Part shown: piece after piece, positions 8,560-18,167 of the stretch
Position numbering within the stretch: position 1 is the first letter of the stretch
How the letters are laid out: each line of letters opens with the position of its first letter
Origin: Kocuria marina
Lineage (GTDB): Bacteria; Actinomycetota; Actinomycetes; Actinomycetales; Micrococcaceae
Direction of reading: 5' to 3'
NCBI RefSeq assembly: GCF_000786655.1
Contig: NZ_JROM01000011.1
Location: 152,929 to 216,928, forward strand
DNA: 64,000 bases
Program-made: the position numbers and the translations under genes
Notes under the pieces: generated by a model
What the model was told of the DNA's origin: nothing
What the model saw: only the letters and a program-made list of their open reading frames with translations
The model's database searches: none

Positions 8560-9063
8560 TCACTTGCTCCGTGTTACGGGCTCCTCGGCGGACCACGGGA
8601 AGACGATCCACTCGTCGGTGGACTTCCAGGAGAAATCGGGGCGGACCTCGGAACGGGGCTTCTCGTAGATCACGGCGGAGCGGCACTCGGCGCCGTACCC
8701 GCGCAGCAGGTCGAGAACGAGGGCCAGGGTGCGCCCGGAGTCCACGACGTCGTCCACCACGAGGACCTGCTTCTCGTTGATGGACTCGGTGTCCAGCATG
8801 GGAGCGAGCAGGACGGGGTCCGGCAGGGTCTCGTGCACGTCCGTGTAGAACTCCACGTTCACGGCGTCGGAGAGCTTCACGCCCATCGCGTAGGACAGCG
8901 AACCGGCGGGCAACAGGCCACCGCGGGCCACGGCGATGATGATGTCCGGGGTGAAATCCGAGTCCACGATCTGCTGCGCCAGCTCCCTGGTCGCCAGGCC
9001 GAAGCCCTCCCAGGTGAGAACTTCCTTGGTGTCCAGTTCGGATGAGTCCGCGTGAAAAGCCAT
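8560..9063 (-). CDS. Purine-type phosphoribosyltransferase
   Basis: The 167-aa cytoplasmic enzyme has the PRPP loop VLVVDDVVDSGRTLALVLD (~residues 100-118) and the hood-proximal motif IIIAVARGGLLPAGSLSYAM. It belongs to the COG2236 type that usually uses hypoxanthine, guanine or xanthine. It would trap a base brought in by the adjacent divergent NCS2 permease at 9228-10793 as the nucleotide, so the pair looks like a salvage unit. The exact base cannot be read from the sequence. Confidence 0.85.
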   Translation of the reverse strand: MAFHADSSELDTKEVLTWEGFGLATRELAQQIVDSDFTPDIIIAVARGGLLPAGSLSYAMGVKLSDAVNVEFYTDVHETLPDPVLLAPMLDTESINEKQVLVVDDVVDSGRTLALVLDLLRGYGAECRSAVIYEKPRSEVRPDFSWKSTDEWIVFPWSAEEPVTRSK

Positions 9064-9227
9064 GTCCGTAGGGTAGACCGTTCGCGTACAAAGTGCCCGT
9101 TCGCGCGGTACGACGCCGCTGGGCCCCGGTATCCGGTCATCTCACCCTTGTGGGTGTCGCGGACTGTCTACACTCATGGCGACACGAATCTTCCCCGCAG
9201 TTCTGCGGCCTATTCCCGAGGATCACC

Positions 9228-10793
9228 ATGGCCAGTGGCTCAGCTTCCGTCATGCCCGACGCACGGGGGACCCGCCCCGAGGACGAACGCCTGGGTGCCA
9301 GACGCACCACCGTCTACGCCCTGCAACACATCCTGACCATGTACGGCGGGCTGATCGCCGTTCCACTGGTCGTGGCCAGCGCCGCGGGCTACGACGCGCA
9401 GACCACCGCCCTGCTCGTGGCCGCCGCCCTGTTCGTGGGTGGTTTCGCCACGTTCCTGCAGGCGTGGGGGCTGCCCAAGATCGGTTCCCAGTTGCCGCTC
9501 GTGCAGGGCGTGTCCTTCACGGGCATCGCCACTATGCTGTCCGTGCTGGCCACCGGCGGGGGCATGCAGTCGGTCATGGGCTCGATCATGGTGGCCTCGG
9601 TCATCGGTTTCCTGGCGGCGCCGTTCTTCGCGCGCGTGCTGCGGTTCTTCCCGCCCGTGGTGACCGGGTCCATCATCACGACGATCGGCATCACCCTGGT
9701 CCCCGTCGCGGCGTCCTGGTCCATGGGCGGCACCAGGGAGGCACCCGACTACGGCGCACTGGAGAACATCGCCCTGGCCGGGTTCACGCTGCTCGCGGTG
9801 TTGCTGCTGTCCAAGTTCGGCGGGGCGATGCTCTCCCGCCTGGCCATCCTGGTGGCCATCGTGCTCGGCACGGCCGTGGCGTGGGCGGTGGGTCTGGCCG
9901 ACTTCTCCGGGGTGGGACAGGGGCCCTGGGTTTCCCTGCCCACACCCTTCCACTTCGGCCTGCCCACGTTCCACGCCGCGGCGATCGTGGCCATGACCAT
10001 CGTGATCCTGGTGAACATGGCCGAGACCACCGCGGACATCCTGGCGCTGTCCGAGATCACGGGGTCACGGATCAACTCGGCCCGGATCGCGGACGGGCTG
10101 CGCGCGGACATGCTCTCCTCCGCCGTGGCACCCGTGTTCAACTCGTTCACGCAGACCGCGTTCGTACAGAACGTGGGGCTCGTGGCGATCACCAAGGTCA
10201 AGAGTCGCTACGTGGTGGCCGTGGGCGGTGTGTTCATGGTGTTGCTGGGCATGCTGCCCGTCCTGGGCCAGGTGATCGCTGCCATCCCGTTGCCGGTGAT
10301 GGGCGGGGCCGGTTTCGTGCTGTTCGGGACCGTGATGTCCTCCGGCATCCGCACCCTGGCGCGCGTGGACTACCGGGGCGGGATGAACCTCATCATCGTG
10401 GCCGTGTCCCTGTCGTTCGGCATGGTGCCCATCGTGGAACCGGACTTCTACGCGGCGTTCCCCGAATGGGTGGGCATCATCTTCTCGTCCGGCATCTCCT
10501 CCGCCGCCGTGGCGGCCCTGGCGATGAACTTCTTCTTCAACGAGCTCAGCAACCACAGGCGCTCGACCGAGACGATGGGGCTCGGCACCGTGGGGTTGCG
10601 CGTGCTGTCCCCGCGGGAAGCCGAGGCCCTGCAGGACGGGGACCAGTTCGTGGACGGTCGGCTCCTGGACGCGCGCGGCCGCGAGATCCCGTTCGCCACG
10701 TCCCAGGAGCAGTACGAATCGGTGCGCGAGCGCATCAACGCGGGCGAGCTGAAGTCCCTGGACGACATCCGGGCGGCGTGCCACGAGAAGTGA
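9228..10793 (+). CDS. NCS2 (NAT) uracil/xanthine-type nucleobase permease
   Basis: The 521-aa, roughly 14-helix transporter carries the NCS2/NAT signature FVQNVGLVAITKVKSRYV and the substrate-site helix NMAETTADILALSEITG. The N-terminal HILTMYGGLIAVPLVVASAAG matches nucleobase:cation symporters of the uracil/xanthine/urate group. The ATG at 9228, preceded by GAGG, fits the family start better than the upstream open frame. A ~60-residue hydrophilic C-terminal tail follows the last helix. It is divergent from the phosphoribosyltransferase. Xanthine or urate seems likelier than uracil given that neighbour, but this is inference. Confidence 0.88.
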   Translation: MASGSASVMPDARGTRPEDERLGARRTTVYALQHILTMYGGLIAVPLVVASAAGYDAQTTALLVAAALFVGGFATFLQAWGLPKIGSQLPLVQGVSFTGIATMLSVLATGGGMQSVMGSIMVASVIGFLAAPFFARVLRFFPPVVTGSIITTIGITLVPVAASWSMGGTREAPDYGALENIALAGFTLLAVLLLSKFGGAMLSRLAILVAIVLGTAVAWAVGLADFSGVGQGPWVSLPTPFHFGLPTFHAAAIVAMTIVILVNMAETTADILALSEITGSRINSARIADGLRADMLSSAVAPVFNSFTQTAFVQNVGLVAITKVKSRYVVAVGGVFMVLLGMLPVLGQVIAAIPLPVMGGAGFVLFGTVMSSGIRTLARVDYRGGMNLIIVAVSLSFGMVPIVEPDFYAAFPEWVGIIFSSGISSAAVAALAMNFFFNELSNHRRSTETMGLGTVGLRVLSPREAEALQDGDQFVDGRLLDARGREIPFATSQEQYESVRERINAGELKSLDDIRAACHEK

Positions 10794-10830
10794 TCCGCCC
10801 CTAAGACGGCCTACCCCGCCCGGACACAGG

Positions 10831-12525
10831 TCACCGCCGCACCCGGTGGTACGCCGCCGCCACGTCTTGCGCCCGCGGCAGGGCCAGGTGGCCCGGGTGC
10901 CCCCGGTGGTGGGACAGCGCATCCAGCCCGTCCCGCCGGATCTCTTCGAGCGCCGCATCCACCAGTTCCGTGAGCGTGCTGCGCCCGTCCGCGGCGGCGT
11001 CGATCCCGTCCAGCAACCGGGCGATGGCCTCCGTCTGCGAGGAATCGACGAGCTGGCTCAGCGCGGAAACGTCCACGTCCTCCCGGCCGCGCTGAATGGT
11101 TCCGAGGCCCCGGGCCCGCGCGGGTTTCGCAGCGGAACCGGAGGACGCACGAGGAACGTGTGACCGCACCTCCCCGAAACTCTCGGCGGGGCCCACGTCC
11201 TCGGGCCGCAGGAACCGTCCTACGACCTCCCGCGCACCCTCCGTGAGGTCCGACGCCCGATAGGCGTCCATCCCGATCACGAGATCCGCGACGTCCAGGA
11301 ACGCCCCGGAGCCACCCGTGACGAGCACCGTGGAGATGCCCCGTTCGGCATACAGCGCTCGCACCCGATCCACGAACGGCGTGATGGGCTCGCGCTCCCC
11401 CGGGACGAGCGCGCGCATGCGCTGGTCACGGCCCATGAGGTTGGTCGCGCACGTGTCCTCATCCAACAGCAGCACGCGCGATCCGGCCTCCACGGTCTCC
11501 ACGGTCGAGGCGGCCTGGGACGTGGAGCCGGACGCATTGCCCGTGCTGAAGTGGCGGGTGTCCGCGCCCGTGGGGAGGTTCGTGATGAACGGGGAGACGT
11601 CCGTGTCGGTGACCGCGCGGCCGTCCTCCGCCCGTACGGACATCGCGTCACCCACGGTGATCACGAGCTCGCGGCCGTCACCCGGCACGTGGTTGTACAC
11701 CCCTCGCTCGAGGGCCTGCAGCAGCGTGGACTTGCCGTGGTACCCGCCGCCCACGATCACGGTCACGCCTTCCGGGATGCCCATCCCGCTCACGGTGCGC
11801 CCGTGGCTCAGCTCGAGCGTGACCCGCAGGCTGGGCGGCGTTTCGAAGGGCACCGCGTGCCGGGTGAGCGGCTCGTCCCGGTTGCCGGACGCGCGGGGCA
11901 GGACGGCGCCGTCGGCGACGAATGCCACCAGTCCGCGGTCCGGGAGCTGCGAGCGCAGCCGCTCGGCGTCCAGATGGGTGCGCACGTGCAGTTCGAGTGC
12001 CGCGGCGTCGGGGGCGAGGAAGGTCAGGGTGCGTTCGACGACGCTCGGCAGCACCTCGGTCAACAACCGTTGCGCGGCCCGGCCCTTGATGCGCCGGCCC
12101 GCGGCGGGCAGGGCGATCTCGCAACGGATCTCCGCGTACGAGTCCCCGCGCGAAGGGTCGTCCAGAAGGACGGAGGACCGTTCCAGGATCTCCTGCCCCG
12201 CGCGCTGGACGGAGATCCCGCCGGTGTCCTTCCCGCCGCGCGGCCCCAGCTCCCGCGCCGCGTGAGCGAAGCGCCGGGTCAGGAAGTCCCCGGCGGCGAT
12301 CCGCATCTCCCGGGTGCGCAACAGCTCCCGCGGGATGCCGGTGTCCGCGAGCGGGATGCGCAGCCGCGCGAGGGACGGCGGGGCGTACGGGTCCGACTGC
12401 ACCCGGTCCAGGATCAGCTCGGCGCTCCCCAGCCACCACGAGTCCCGGAGCTGCTTGTAGGCGCCGTAACTGTTGCCGTCCAGACGTTGCAGCGCGCGGG
12501 ACAGGTCATTCCGGGGTGAACTCAT
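10831..12525 (-). CDS. COG3044 predicted ATPase of the ABC class
   Basis: The 564-aa cytoplasmic protein has an ABC-type ATPase core. The Walker A is VIVGGGYHGKSTLLQALERG (~residue 255), the Walker B is SRVLLLDEDTCATNLMGRD, and ILVTGGSG-like STVLVTGGSGAFLDVADLVI follows. The family (PF09818) has no membrane partner and its cellular role is unresolved; the long N-terminal region (~240 aa) is family-specific. The sequence ends with ALSHHRGHPGHLALPRAQDV. It is transcribed in the same direction as the MFS gene upstream, 53 bp away. Confidence 0.85.
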   Translation of the reverse strand: MSSPRNDLSRALQRLDGNSYGAYKQLRDSWWLGSAELILDRVQSDPYAPPSLARLRIPLADTGIPRELLRTREMRIAAGDFLTRRFAHAARELGPRGGKDTGGISVQRAGQEILERSSVLLDDPSRGDSYAEIRCEIALPAAGRRIKGRAAQRLLTEVLPSVVERTLTFLAPDAAALELHVRTHLDAERLRSQLPDRGLVAFVADGAVLPRASGNRDEPLTRHAVPFETPPSLRVTLELSHGRTVSGMGIPEGVTVIVGGGYHGKSTLLQALERGVYNHVPGDGRELVITVGDAMSVRAEDGRAVTDTDVSPFITNLPTGADTRHFSTGNASGSTSQAASTVETVEAGSRVLLLDEDTCATNLMGRDQRMRALVPGEREPITPFVDRVRALYAERGISTVLVTGGSGAFLDVADLVIGMDAYRASDLTEGAREVVGRFLRPEDVGPAESFGEVRSHVPRASSGSAAKPARARGLGTIQRGREDVDVSALSQLVDSSQTEAIARLLDGIDAAADGRSTLTELVDAALEEIRRDGLDALSHHRGHPGHLALPRAQDVAAAYHRVRR

Positions 12526-12578
12526 GCCTCCATGGGATCACACGCGCCACGACGGAAAACAGCGCGGCCCGCGCCCGC

Positions 12579-13889
12579 TCAGGCCCCCGCGGGTGACGGA
12601 CCCGCGGCGGACGGCCCCGCATCGCGGGCCTGCACCCGGCCCAGGACGACGGCGACCACGAAGCACAGCACGTACGTGACCCCCACACCGAACCAGCCCG
12701 CGGTGAATCCGCCCGTGAGGTCCACGAGCTGTCCCACGATCACTGGCCCCAGCGCGAATCCCAGGTACATACCCGTGGCCACGAGCCCGGAGGCCACCCC
12801 GATCCTGTCCCGGGAGATCGCGGAGACGATGCCCGAGTTGATGACCACGTTGGCCGCCAGGGGCAGCGCCGCATGGACGGCCACACCCACCCACATGAGC
12901 CAGTGCTGCTGCAGCGTCTCCGCCAGGATCAGCAGGACGAGACCCACGATCCCGCCCAGGGTCATGACCTGGATCAGGGGTGCGGGCCGACCGAGCCGCC
13001 CGGTCACCCGACCCCAGCCGATCCGGCTGAGGATACCGATCACCCCGATCACACCCAGCAACAGGCCGGCCACGGTGATCGTGTACCCCATGGCCCGCAC
13101 CGCGAACAGGGACGCGTAGACGTTCACGCCCTGCGTTCCCACCGCGTTGAGGAACGAGGTGAGCGCGAACAACCACACGGCCAGCGGGATCTTGGCCTTA
13201 CGCGCATCGGCCCCGGCGGAGCGGGCGGAGGAGGTGGGGTGCGGCGTCGTCGTCGGCGCAGGGGTCGGGGTGGGAGGCGGCGCGGCGGACGACGGCGCTC
13301 GGCCCGCCCGGCGCTGCAACCGGGTGATCACGAGCCACCCGAGGACGAGCGCGGGGGCGCACAGCGCCGCGCCGAAGAGGGCGGCGCCGCGCCAGCCGAA
13401 GCTCGCGCCGATCAGGGGGAAGGTGAGCCCGGAGACCAACAGGCCCACCTGCACGCCCGACTGTTTCCACCCCATCCACGTGGAACGCTGGGCCAGCGGG
13501 ACGCGCTGGGCGATGATCCGGTTGGTCACGGGATTGGAGAAGGACTGCGCGACACCGGCGATCAGCGCGGCGATCAACAGCATCGCGTAGGACTGCCACG
13601 TGGCACTGAGCAGGAACGCCACGAGCACCCCGCCGAAGATCAGGCTCAGCTGCAGCCGGGTGTTCAGGCGGTCGGCGAGCACGCCCAGGAACGGCGCCGT
13701 GAGCCCCGCCATCACGAACACCGCGGTGATGATGAACCCGTACTGGCCCTCGGTGATCCCGTAGGTGTCCACGATCTTGGCGCTGAGCGCCCCGATCCCG
13801 TAGTTGAAGATGGGCCCACCGGCCATGGCGGCCATGAGCACCGCCAGCAGGACGCCGGGGGCTCTGCGCGTGGGAGTGGAATCAGTCAT
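12579..13889 (-). CDS. MFS transporter with motif-bearing central loop
   Basis: The 436-aa protein has twelve likely membrane helices in two halves (e.g. GQYGFIITAVFVMAGLTAPF and TVAGLLLGVIGVIGILSRIG) and the MFS loop motif LGVLADRLNTRLQL. The substrate is unknown. The cytoplasmic loop between the two halves (~residues 195-235) is an Ala/Pro/Thr-rich stretch coded by an inverted pair of the dispersed motif at 13241-13301, likely an insertion in a tolerant loop. The ATG at 13889 has no strong ribosome site. Confidence 0.8.
   Translation of the reverse strand: MTDSTPTRRAPGVLLAVLMAAMAGGPIFNYGIGALSAKIVDTYGITEGQYGFIITAVFVMAGLTAPFLGVLADRLNTRLQLSLIFGGVLVAFLLSATWQSYAMLLIAALIAGVAQSFSNPVTNRIIAQRVPLAQRSTWMGWKQSGVQVGLLVSGLTFPLIGASFGWRGAALFGAALCAPALVLGWLVITRLQRRAGRAPSSAAPPPTPTPAPTTTPHPTSSARSAGADARKAKIPLAVWLFALTSFLNAVGTQGVNVYASLFAVRAMGYTITVAGLLLGVIGVIGILSRIGWGRVTGRLGRPAPLIQVMTLGGIVGLVLLILAETLQQHWLMWVGVAVHAALPLAANVVINSGIVSAISRDRIGVASGLVATGMYLGFALGPVIVGQLVDLTGGFTAGWFGVGVTYVLCFVVAVVLGRVQARDAGPSAAGPSPAGA
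13241..13301. repeat. Inverted pair of dispersed GACGACGCCGC motif inside an MFS loop
   Basis: GCGGCGTCGTCGTC at 13241-13254 is followed about 35 bp later by GCGGACGACGGCGCTC at ~13286-13300, its approximate inverse. The pair lies inside the Ala/Pro-rich central loop of the MFS gene. Another single copy, GACGACGCCGC, is intergenic at 13961-13971 just before the next gene's end. Confidence 0.6.
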
Positions 13890-13979
13890 CGACGATCACC
13901 TTAGCCGGGCTAAGCACCGCGGCGTAGGCGGGTTGCGGGGATGACGAACTACAGCGGTTCGACGACGCCGCCGCGCCCT

Positions 13980-15344
13980 TCACGCCCCGTGAGCCAGCCC
14001 GGCTTGTCGCTTACTGACCAGGAGCGTGGCCAGGGCTGCCACGGCCAACGGAATCGCGAGAGCGACGAAATACCCTGCCGGTTGGAAGGTGGCCAGAAGC
14101 CAACCACCGAGAGCAGAACCCACGATGGATCCCAACCGGCCAACCCCGATGGCCCATCCGGTAGCCGTGGATCGCAGAGAGGTCGGGTAGGCATTGGCGA
14201 TCAAGTAGTTGAGGACCAGCTGTTGTCCACCCACGCCGAATCCGGCGAGCGCCAGCAGTATGAATACCCACGTCCATTGAGTCCCCGCCAGGCCAAGACC
14301 GATGGCGACTGCAATGCCGATACCGAACATGATGAGCAAGAGGGTCCGCGGGTTGACCTTCGGGAGGATGACGGACAGCGGGATGGCGAACAGGATGAAC
14401 GCGCCGTTGACCGTCACCGTGCCCAAAACCGCACTGGAGGTGGGCAGGCCCAGCATGTGCAGAGCACTCGGCATCCACTGCAGGAGCAAGAACCATGCGA
14501 TCCAGTTCGCCAGGTAAACGGCCCACACTGCGATCGTGACGGTTCTGTAGCGAGGGGAGAACAGGCCCCGAACACTACTGCGTTCCACGGCCGGATCGGC
14601 GGAGAGTTCGGTGCGCAACCGCACGTCGTCATCCACGGCCCGCCCGGTCATGACCCCGAGCAGCTGACGAGCCTTGGCATGACTCTCCCGCGTGTTCCGG
14701 CCCACCAGATACCCGGGTGATTCCGGCATGACAAAGACACTGATCGCCATCAGAACCAGCGGCAGCACGCCTCCGATGAGAAAGATTCCACGCCACCCGA
14801 CAGCTGGGAGCCAGGCTGCAGCAATGAGACCGCCCATCAGCGCTCCCCCTGGGAGCCCCAGGAGTACCAGCGTCATGAACGTCCCGCGTCGACGCCGGGG
14901 ACTGTACTCAGCCACCAATGCGAGGAGGGAGGGTGTGGCGCCACCCATGCCCAGGCCGATGAAAAACCTCAACACGATGATCGTGGTTGGATTCGGGGCG
15001 AAGGCACCGCAGAGTGAAAATACCCCGAAGAGTGACAAGGCGATCAGAATCGCCTTTTTACGCCCGATCTTGTCCCCCAGGCTGCCCAACGTCATGGCAC
15101 CCAAGGCCATGCCTATGGTGCTAGCCGTAATGACCCATGTCAGCTCGGCCGTCCCCATCGAGAAATCGGCGGCGATCGCGGGGCCGATGAACGCGATCGG
15201 CTGGGTGTCGAAACCGTCCAGGAGGGCGATCACGAAACACAGGACGACCACGAGACCCCGCCGGGCATTCATGGGGGATTGATCGATGAGGTCCTGCACC
15301 AGATGGGTGCGCTCACCCTTCCCGGCCATGTACTCCGCTTGCAT
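13980..15344 (-). CDS. MFS transporter, aromatic acid:H+ symporter (AAHS)-like
   Basis: The ~455-aa protein resembles the aromatic acid/benzoate:proton symporter group: FVIALLDGFDTQPIAFIGPA (AAHS N-terminal motif DGFD), LGSLGDKIGRKKAILIAL (loop motif), VLRFFIGLGMGGATPSLLAL and EYSPRRRRGTFMT. Twelve helices are visible. The start at 15344 has a GGAGGG site six bases upstream, better than the one 42 bases further out. The DNA is noticeably lower in GC than the flanks, suggesting separate acquisition. Substrate guess (aromatic or related acid) is from family only. Confidence 0.82.
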   Translation of the reverse strand: MQAEYMAGKGERTHLVQDLIDQSPMNARRGLVVVLCFVIALLDGFDTQPIAFIGPAIAADFSMGTAELTWVITASTIGMALGAMTLGSLGDKIGRKKAILIALSLFGVFSLCGAFAPNPTTIIVLRFFIGLGMGGATPSLLALVAEYSPRRRRGTFMTLVLLGLPGGALMGGLIAAAWLPAVGWRGIFLIGGVLPLVLMAISVFVMPESPGYLVGRNTRESHAKARQLLGVMTGRAVDDDVRLRTELSADPAVERSSVRGLFSPRYRTVTIAVWAVYLANWIAWFLLLQWMPSALHMLGLPTSSAVLGTVTVNGAFILFAIPLSVILPKVNPRTLLLIMFGIGIAVAIGLGLAGTQWTWVFILLALAGFGVGGQQLVLNYLIANAYPTSLRSTATGWAIGVGRLGSIVGSALGGWLLATFQPAGYFVALAIPLAVAALATLLVSKRQAGLAHGA

Positions 15345-15389
15345 GAAACCCTCCGCAGTTCTTCCGTAGCCCGTGAGTGACAACACATA

Positions 15390-15455
15390 TCTAACACATT
15401 TACAAAACCCCGGTTCTATATGTATTGCGTCAATATGTCGGCGTCACTGCTGGCC
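15390..15455. promoter_or_regulatory. AT-rich control region upstream of the AAHS-like transporter
   Basis: A locally AT-rich stretch with ATATCTAACACATTTACA and, at ~15417-15440, TATATGTATTGCGTCAATAT. The latter contains the inverted repeat TATTG-CGT-CAATA and could be an operator for the minus-strand transporter or the plus-strand gene at 15556. No regulator gene is adjacent. Confidence 0.35.
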
Positions 15456-15555
15456 TCGCGCATTCCTCGCACCCAGTCTGAGCTCCCAGCCCGATACCTG
15501 GGAGCCCCCACCCGACTCACGTAGGCTCGGGGCAGGACGACGGAAGGCTGATGAC

Positions 15556-16755
15556 ATGAGTGAGTCACTCGACCCCGAGCTCGCCCGGGCGCTTCAGGAA
15601 CCCGCGCGGTTGGTGCGCGCCGATCCCGCCCTGCTGGACCTCGTGCGGGACGCCGGATCCCCCGCGCAGACGGAGCTGTTGAAGCAGAGCTCTGACGCGA
15701 CGACGCCCGGGGACAGATATGCCGCGGCGGCCATGTTGGCGGCGCTGTTCCACGACCGCGGCCCCCTGGACCAGGCGGCCCGCGGCTACGGGGGTGCCCC
15801 GCCGCGCGAACTCGTGGCACTCACGGAGGTCCACGCGTTGCGTCCGGCGCTGCGCGAGTCGCTGTCCTCCCCGATCCTCACCGGCCTCCTGGAGTGGGCC
15901 ACGAAACCCGATCCGGCGGCCCCGCCCCTCGAACTCGCGATGGCCGCGCGGGACCTCGAACTCTCCGACTCCTCGGTGCTGCGTTCCGTGGCGAGCCGCG
16001 CGGACCAGGTGGCACAGCAGAGTGCACGGCGTGGCCAGCAGGGACCGCTGAACCGGTTCTCGGAGGTCCTGCGGCAAGCGGCGGACGCGGATGCGACGAC
16101 CCCGGGGTCCGCGAGCGCGCCGTCGCGCCCCACCAGCCAGGAACCCGCGCAGGATCCCACGCACGACTCCACCCCGGAGCGCACGCGGGAACCCGCACAG
16201 CCGTTCCCGTCCACGGGCGGACCCGAGGTCACGACCACCGGCATCCCCGCGTCCGAGATGCTGAGCGAGGACGAGAAGCGCGAGCCGGATCCTTACGGCA
16301 AGGACTACCCGGGCACCGGGGTCCCGGTGCGGGACTCGATCTCGGGTCCCCGCCCCGACGCGCCGGCGCAGCCCTCGGACCCGACCCGAGCGCCGTCGGA
16401 CACCCCGGGTAGCTCGAGTGACACGGGCCCGCGGGACGGCAAGGGCAAGATCTTCGACGCGGAACGCTTCTGGCCCATGGGCCCCCGCAGCACGGACGGC
16501 CCCGGGGCTCCGCAGGGCGGGAGCGACGTCGCCCGCGGAGACCGTGCGGACACCGGCGCACCTGCGGGACCGCCCCCGCCACCGCGCGAGCCCTCCACGA
16601 GTGAGCTGTACTACGGGGTGGGCAGTGACCGCTACGCGAACCGCAACCCGGACAGCGAGGAGACCCGCACCGAGGAACGCAACGTGGTCCGGAACTGGGC
16701 CATCACGTTCGGGGTGATCGTGCTGATCCTCCTGATCCTGGTCCTGCTGCTGTAG
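15556..16755 (+). CDS. Tail-anchored Pro/Ser-rich protein of unknown function
   Basis: The 399-aa protein has a helical N-terminal ~175 residues (ELARALQEPARLVRADPALL and SSDATTPGDRYAAAAMLAAL). A disordered Pro/Ser/Thr/Asp-rich centre (~180-350) follows, then one C-terminal membrane helix, VVRNWAITFGVIVLILLILV, leaving only a few residues beyond it. It therefore looks tail-anchored with the bulk in the cytoplasm. ACGGAAGG precedes the ATG at 15556. I do not recognise a named family. The gene stands alone, upstream and convergent to the M20 gene. Confidence 0.7.
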   Translation: MSESLDPELARALQEPARLVRADPALLDLVRDAGSPAQTELLKQSSDATTPGDRYAAAAMLAALFHDRGPLDQAARGYGGAPPRELVALTEVHALRPALRESLSSPILTGLLEWATKPDPAAPPLELAMAARDLELSDSSVLRSVASRADQVAQQSARRGQQGPLNRFSEVLRQAADADATTPGSASAPSRPTSQEPAQDPTHDSTPERTREPAQPFPSTGGPEVTTTGIPASEMLSEDEKREPDPYGKDYPGTGVPVRDSISGPRPDAPAQPSDPTRAPSDTPGSSSDTGPRDGKGKIFDAERFWPMGPRSTDGPGAPQGGSDVARGDRADTGAPAGPPPPPREPSTSELYYGVGSDRYANRNPDSEETRTEERNVVRNWAITFGVIVLILLILVLLL

Positions 16756-16800
16756 TCGACACCGCCGATTGCTACAACCGACAGTAAGAAGACGGGCGCC

Positions 16801-17880
16801 TCAGCCTTCCCGCACCCCACACCAGCGGGCCATGTAGAGCGCATAGATCTCGGTGCAGCGCTTGACGGATTCCAGGTTCGCCCGTTCGTCCTTGCCGTGC
16901 AGGGACTCGGCCACGGGCCCGAACACGAGCGACGGGACACCCTGGTAGTTCCCGTACACGCGCGAGTCGATGTACGCGGGTGTCGCGAAGGCCTCGAGCT
17001 CACGCCCGGCCACGTCCGAGAAGAGTTCGCGCAGCAGACCCTCGGCCTCGGAACCGGGCTCCAGGACGTACCGGTCGGAGAAGAACCCGGAACGGCTGAC
17101 CGTGGCGTGACCGCGCGAGACCACGGGATCCTGTTCGCGCGCTTCCTCCACGCACTGCTCGATCTGCTCCCACGCCCGTTGGGACCCCAGCGACGGCGGG
17201 ACCGCCACACGTACCGAGAAGTGGCAGCGATCGGGAACGGACGAGGGCCACTCGCCGGCCTCGAGCACACCCACGTTGAGGTTGATGGGGTGCTCCTGAT
17301 CCCCGAAGTGCTCGTCCCCCACGGTGATCTCGTTCCAGTGCTGCTCGAGTTCACGCAAGCGCACGATCAGCGCGAACGCGGCATCCAACGCGTTGAAACC
17401 ACGGGACATCTCCTGGGCGTGGGCGGCGGTCCCGGTGACGTCCACGTCGAACCAGATCACCCCCAGGTGGGCGCGCACGAGGGCCTCGCCCATGGGCTCG
17501 GAGATCACCACCGCGTCCGCCGTGTACCCGTGCTGCATCGCGGACAGTGTCCCGTTGCCCGTGCATTCCTCCTCCGGGACGGACTGCAGGTGCACGCGCC
17601 CCTCGGGGAGCAGTCCGGCCGCACGCAGCGCCTTGTACGCGAAGAGGTTGGCCACCAGCCCACCCTTCATGTCCCCGGCGCCGCGGCCGTAGAGCCAGTC
17701 CACCGCGAGTCCCGCGTCCTCGAAGGCCCGGGCCATCAGCCGCTGCGCGTCCGCTTCGTCCGTGCGGCGCGACGGCGTGGCCACGAGTTCCTGCAGGAAC
17801 CTCACCTGGTCGTCGAATCCCCGGGCGACGGCGTCCCGGATGGCCTGTTCCTGCTCAGCGGTGGGTGCGGGCATGGTCAA
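16801..17880 (-). CDS. ArgE/DapE-family M20 metallopeptidase with internal in-frame deletion
   Basis: The 359-aa protein matches M20 deacylases/dipeptidases at both ends. It begins GFDDQVRFLQELVATPSRR, then has YGRGAGDMKGGLVANLFAYK, LQSVPEEECTGNGTLSAMQ and a C-terminal HGKDERANLESVK. The family normally has ~70 residues between the first helix block and the GRGAGDMK motif, including the first metal-ligand motif of the GHxDVVP type. Here EDAGLAVDW runs directly into LYGRGAGDMK (junction around residue 61, base ~17700). The first metal-binding His and its Asp partner are therefore missing. The frame is kept, but the enzyme is probably inactive. It may be a decaying pseudogene or a protein with a new role. 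Confidence 0.75.
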   Translation of the reverse strand: MTMPAPTAEQEQAIRDAVARGFDDQVRFLQELVATPSRRTDEADAQRLMARAFEDAGLAVDWLYGRGAGDMKGGLVANLFAYKALRAAGLLPEGRVHLQSVPEEECTGNGTLSAMQHGYTADAVVISEPMGEALVRAHLGVIWFDVDVTGTAAHAQEMSRGFNALDAAFALIVRLRELEQHWNEITVGDEHFGDQEHPINLNVGVLEAGEWPSSVPDRCHFSVRVAVPPSLGSQRAWEQIEQCVEEAREQDPVVSRGHATVSRSGFFSDRYVLEPGSEAEGLLRELFSDVAGRELEAFATPAYIDSRVYGNYQGVPSLVFGPVAESLHGKDERANLESVKRCTEIYALYMARWCGVREG

Positions 17881-18167
17881 CTCCTTCGTCGGCTACACGC
17901 CCACTGTACGACTCGCGCGGTCCGGGCCCGCCGGCGTCGTCGTACGAACCGTTCATGACGCATCCAGGCGACGGAACCACGGGCCCGGCACCCGCCCCGC
18001 GTGACGGCGGACACGTTACGTAGCCGTGTTTCCCGGACGGGGGCGTTCGGACGCGATACCGTTCTGACATGGGGGTTCAGCGCTGCGCGCTGACGAATTC
18101 CACGCCGTGGGGGCGGCTGAGCGTCGAGCCTCAGCATGCGTGGCGAACGAGACGGGGGAACACCGAC

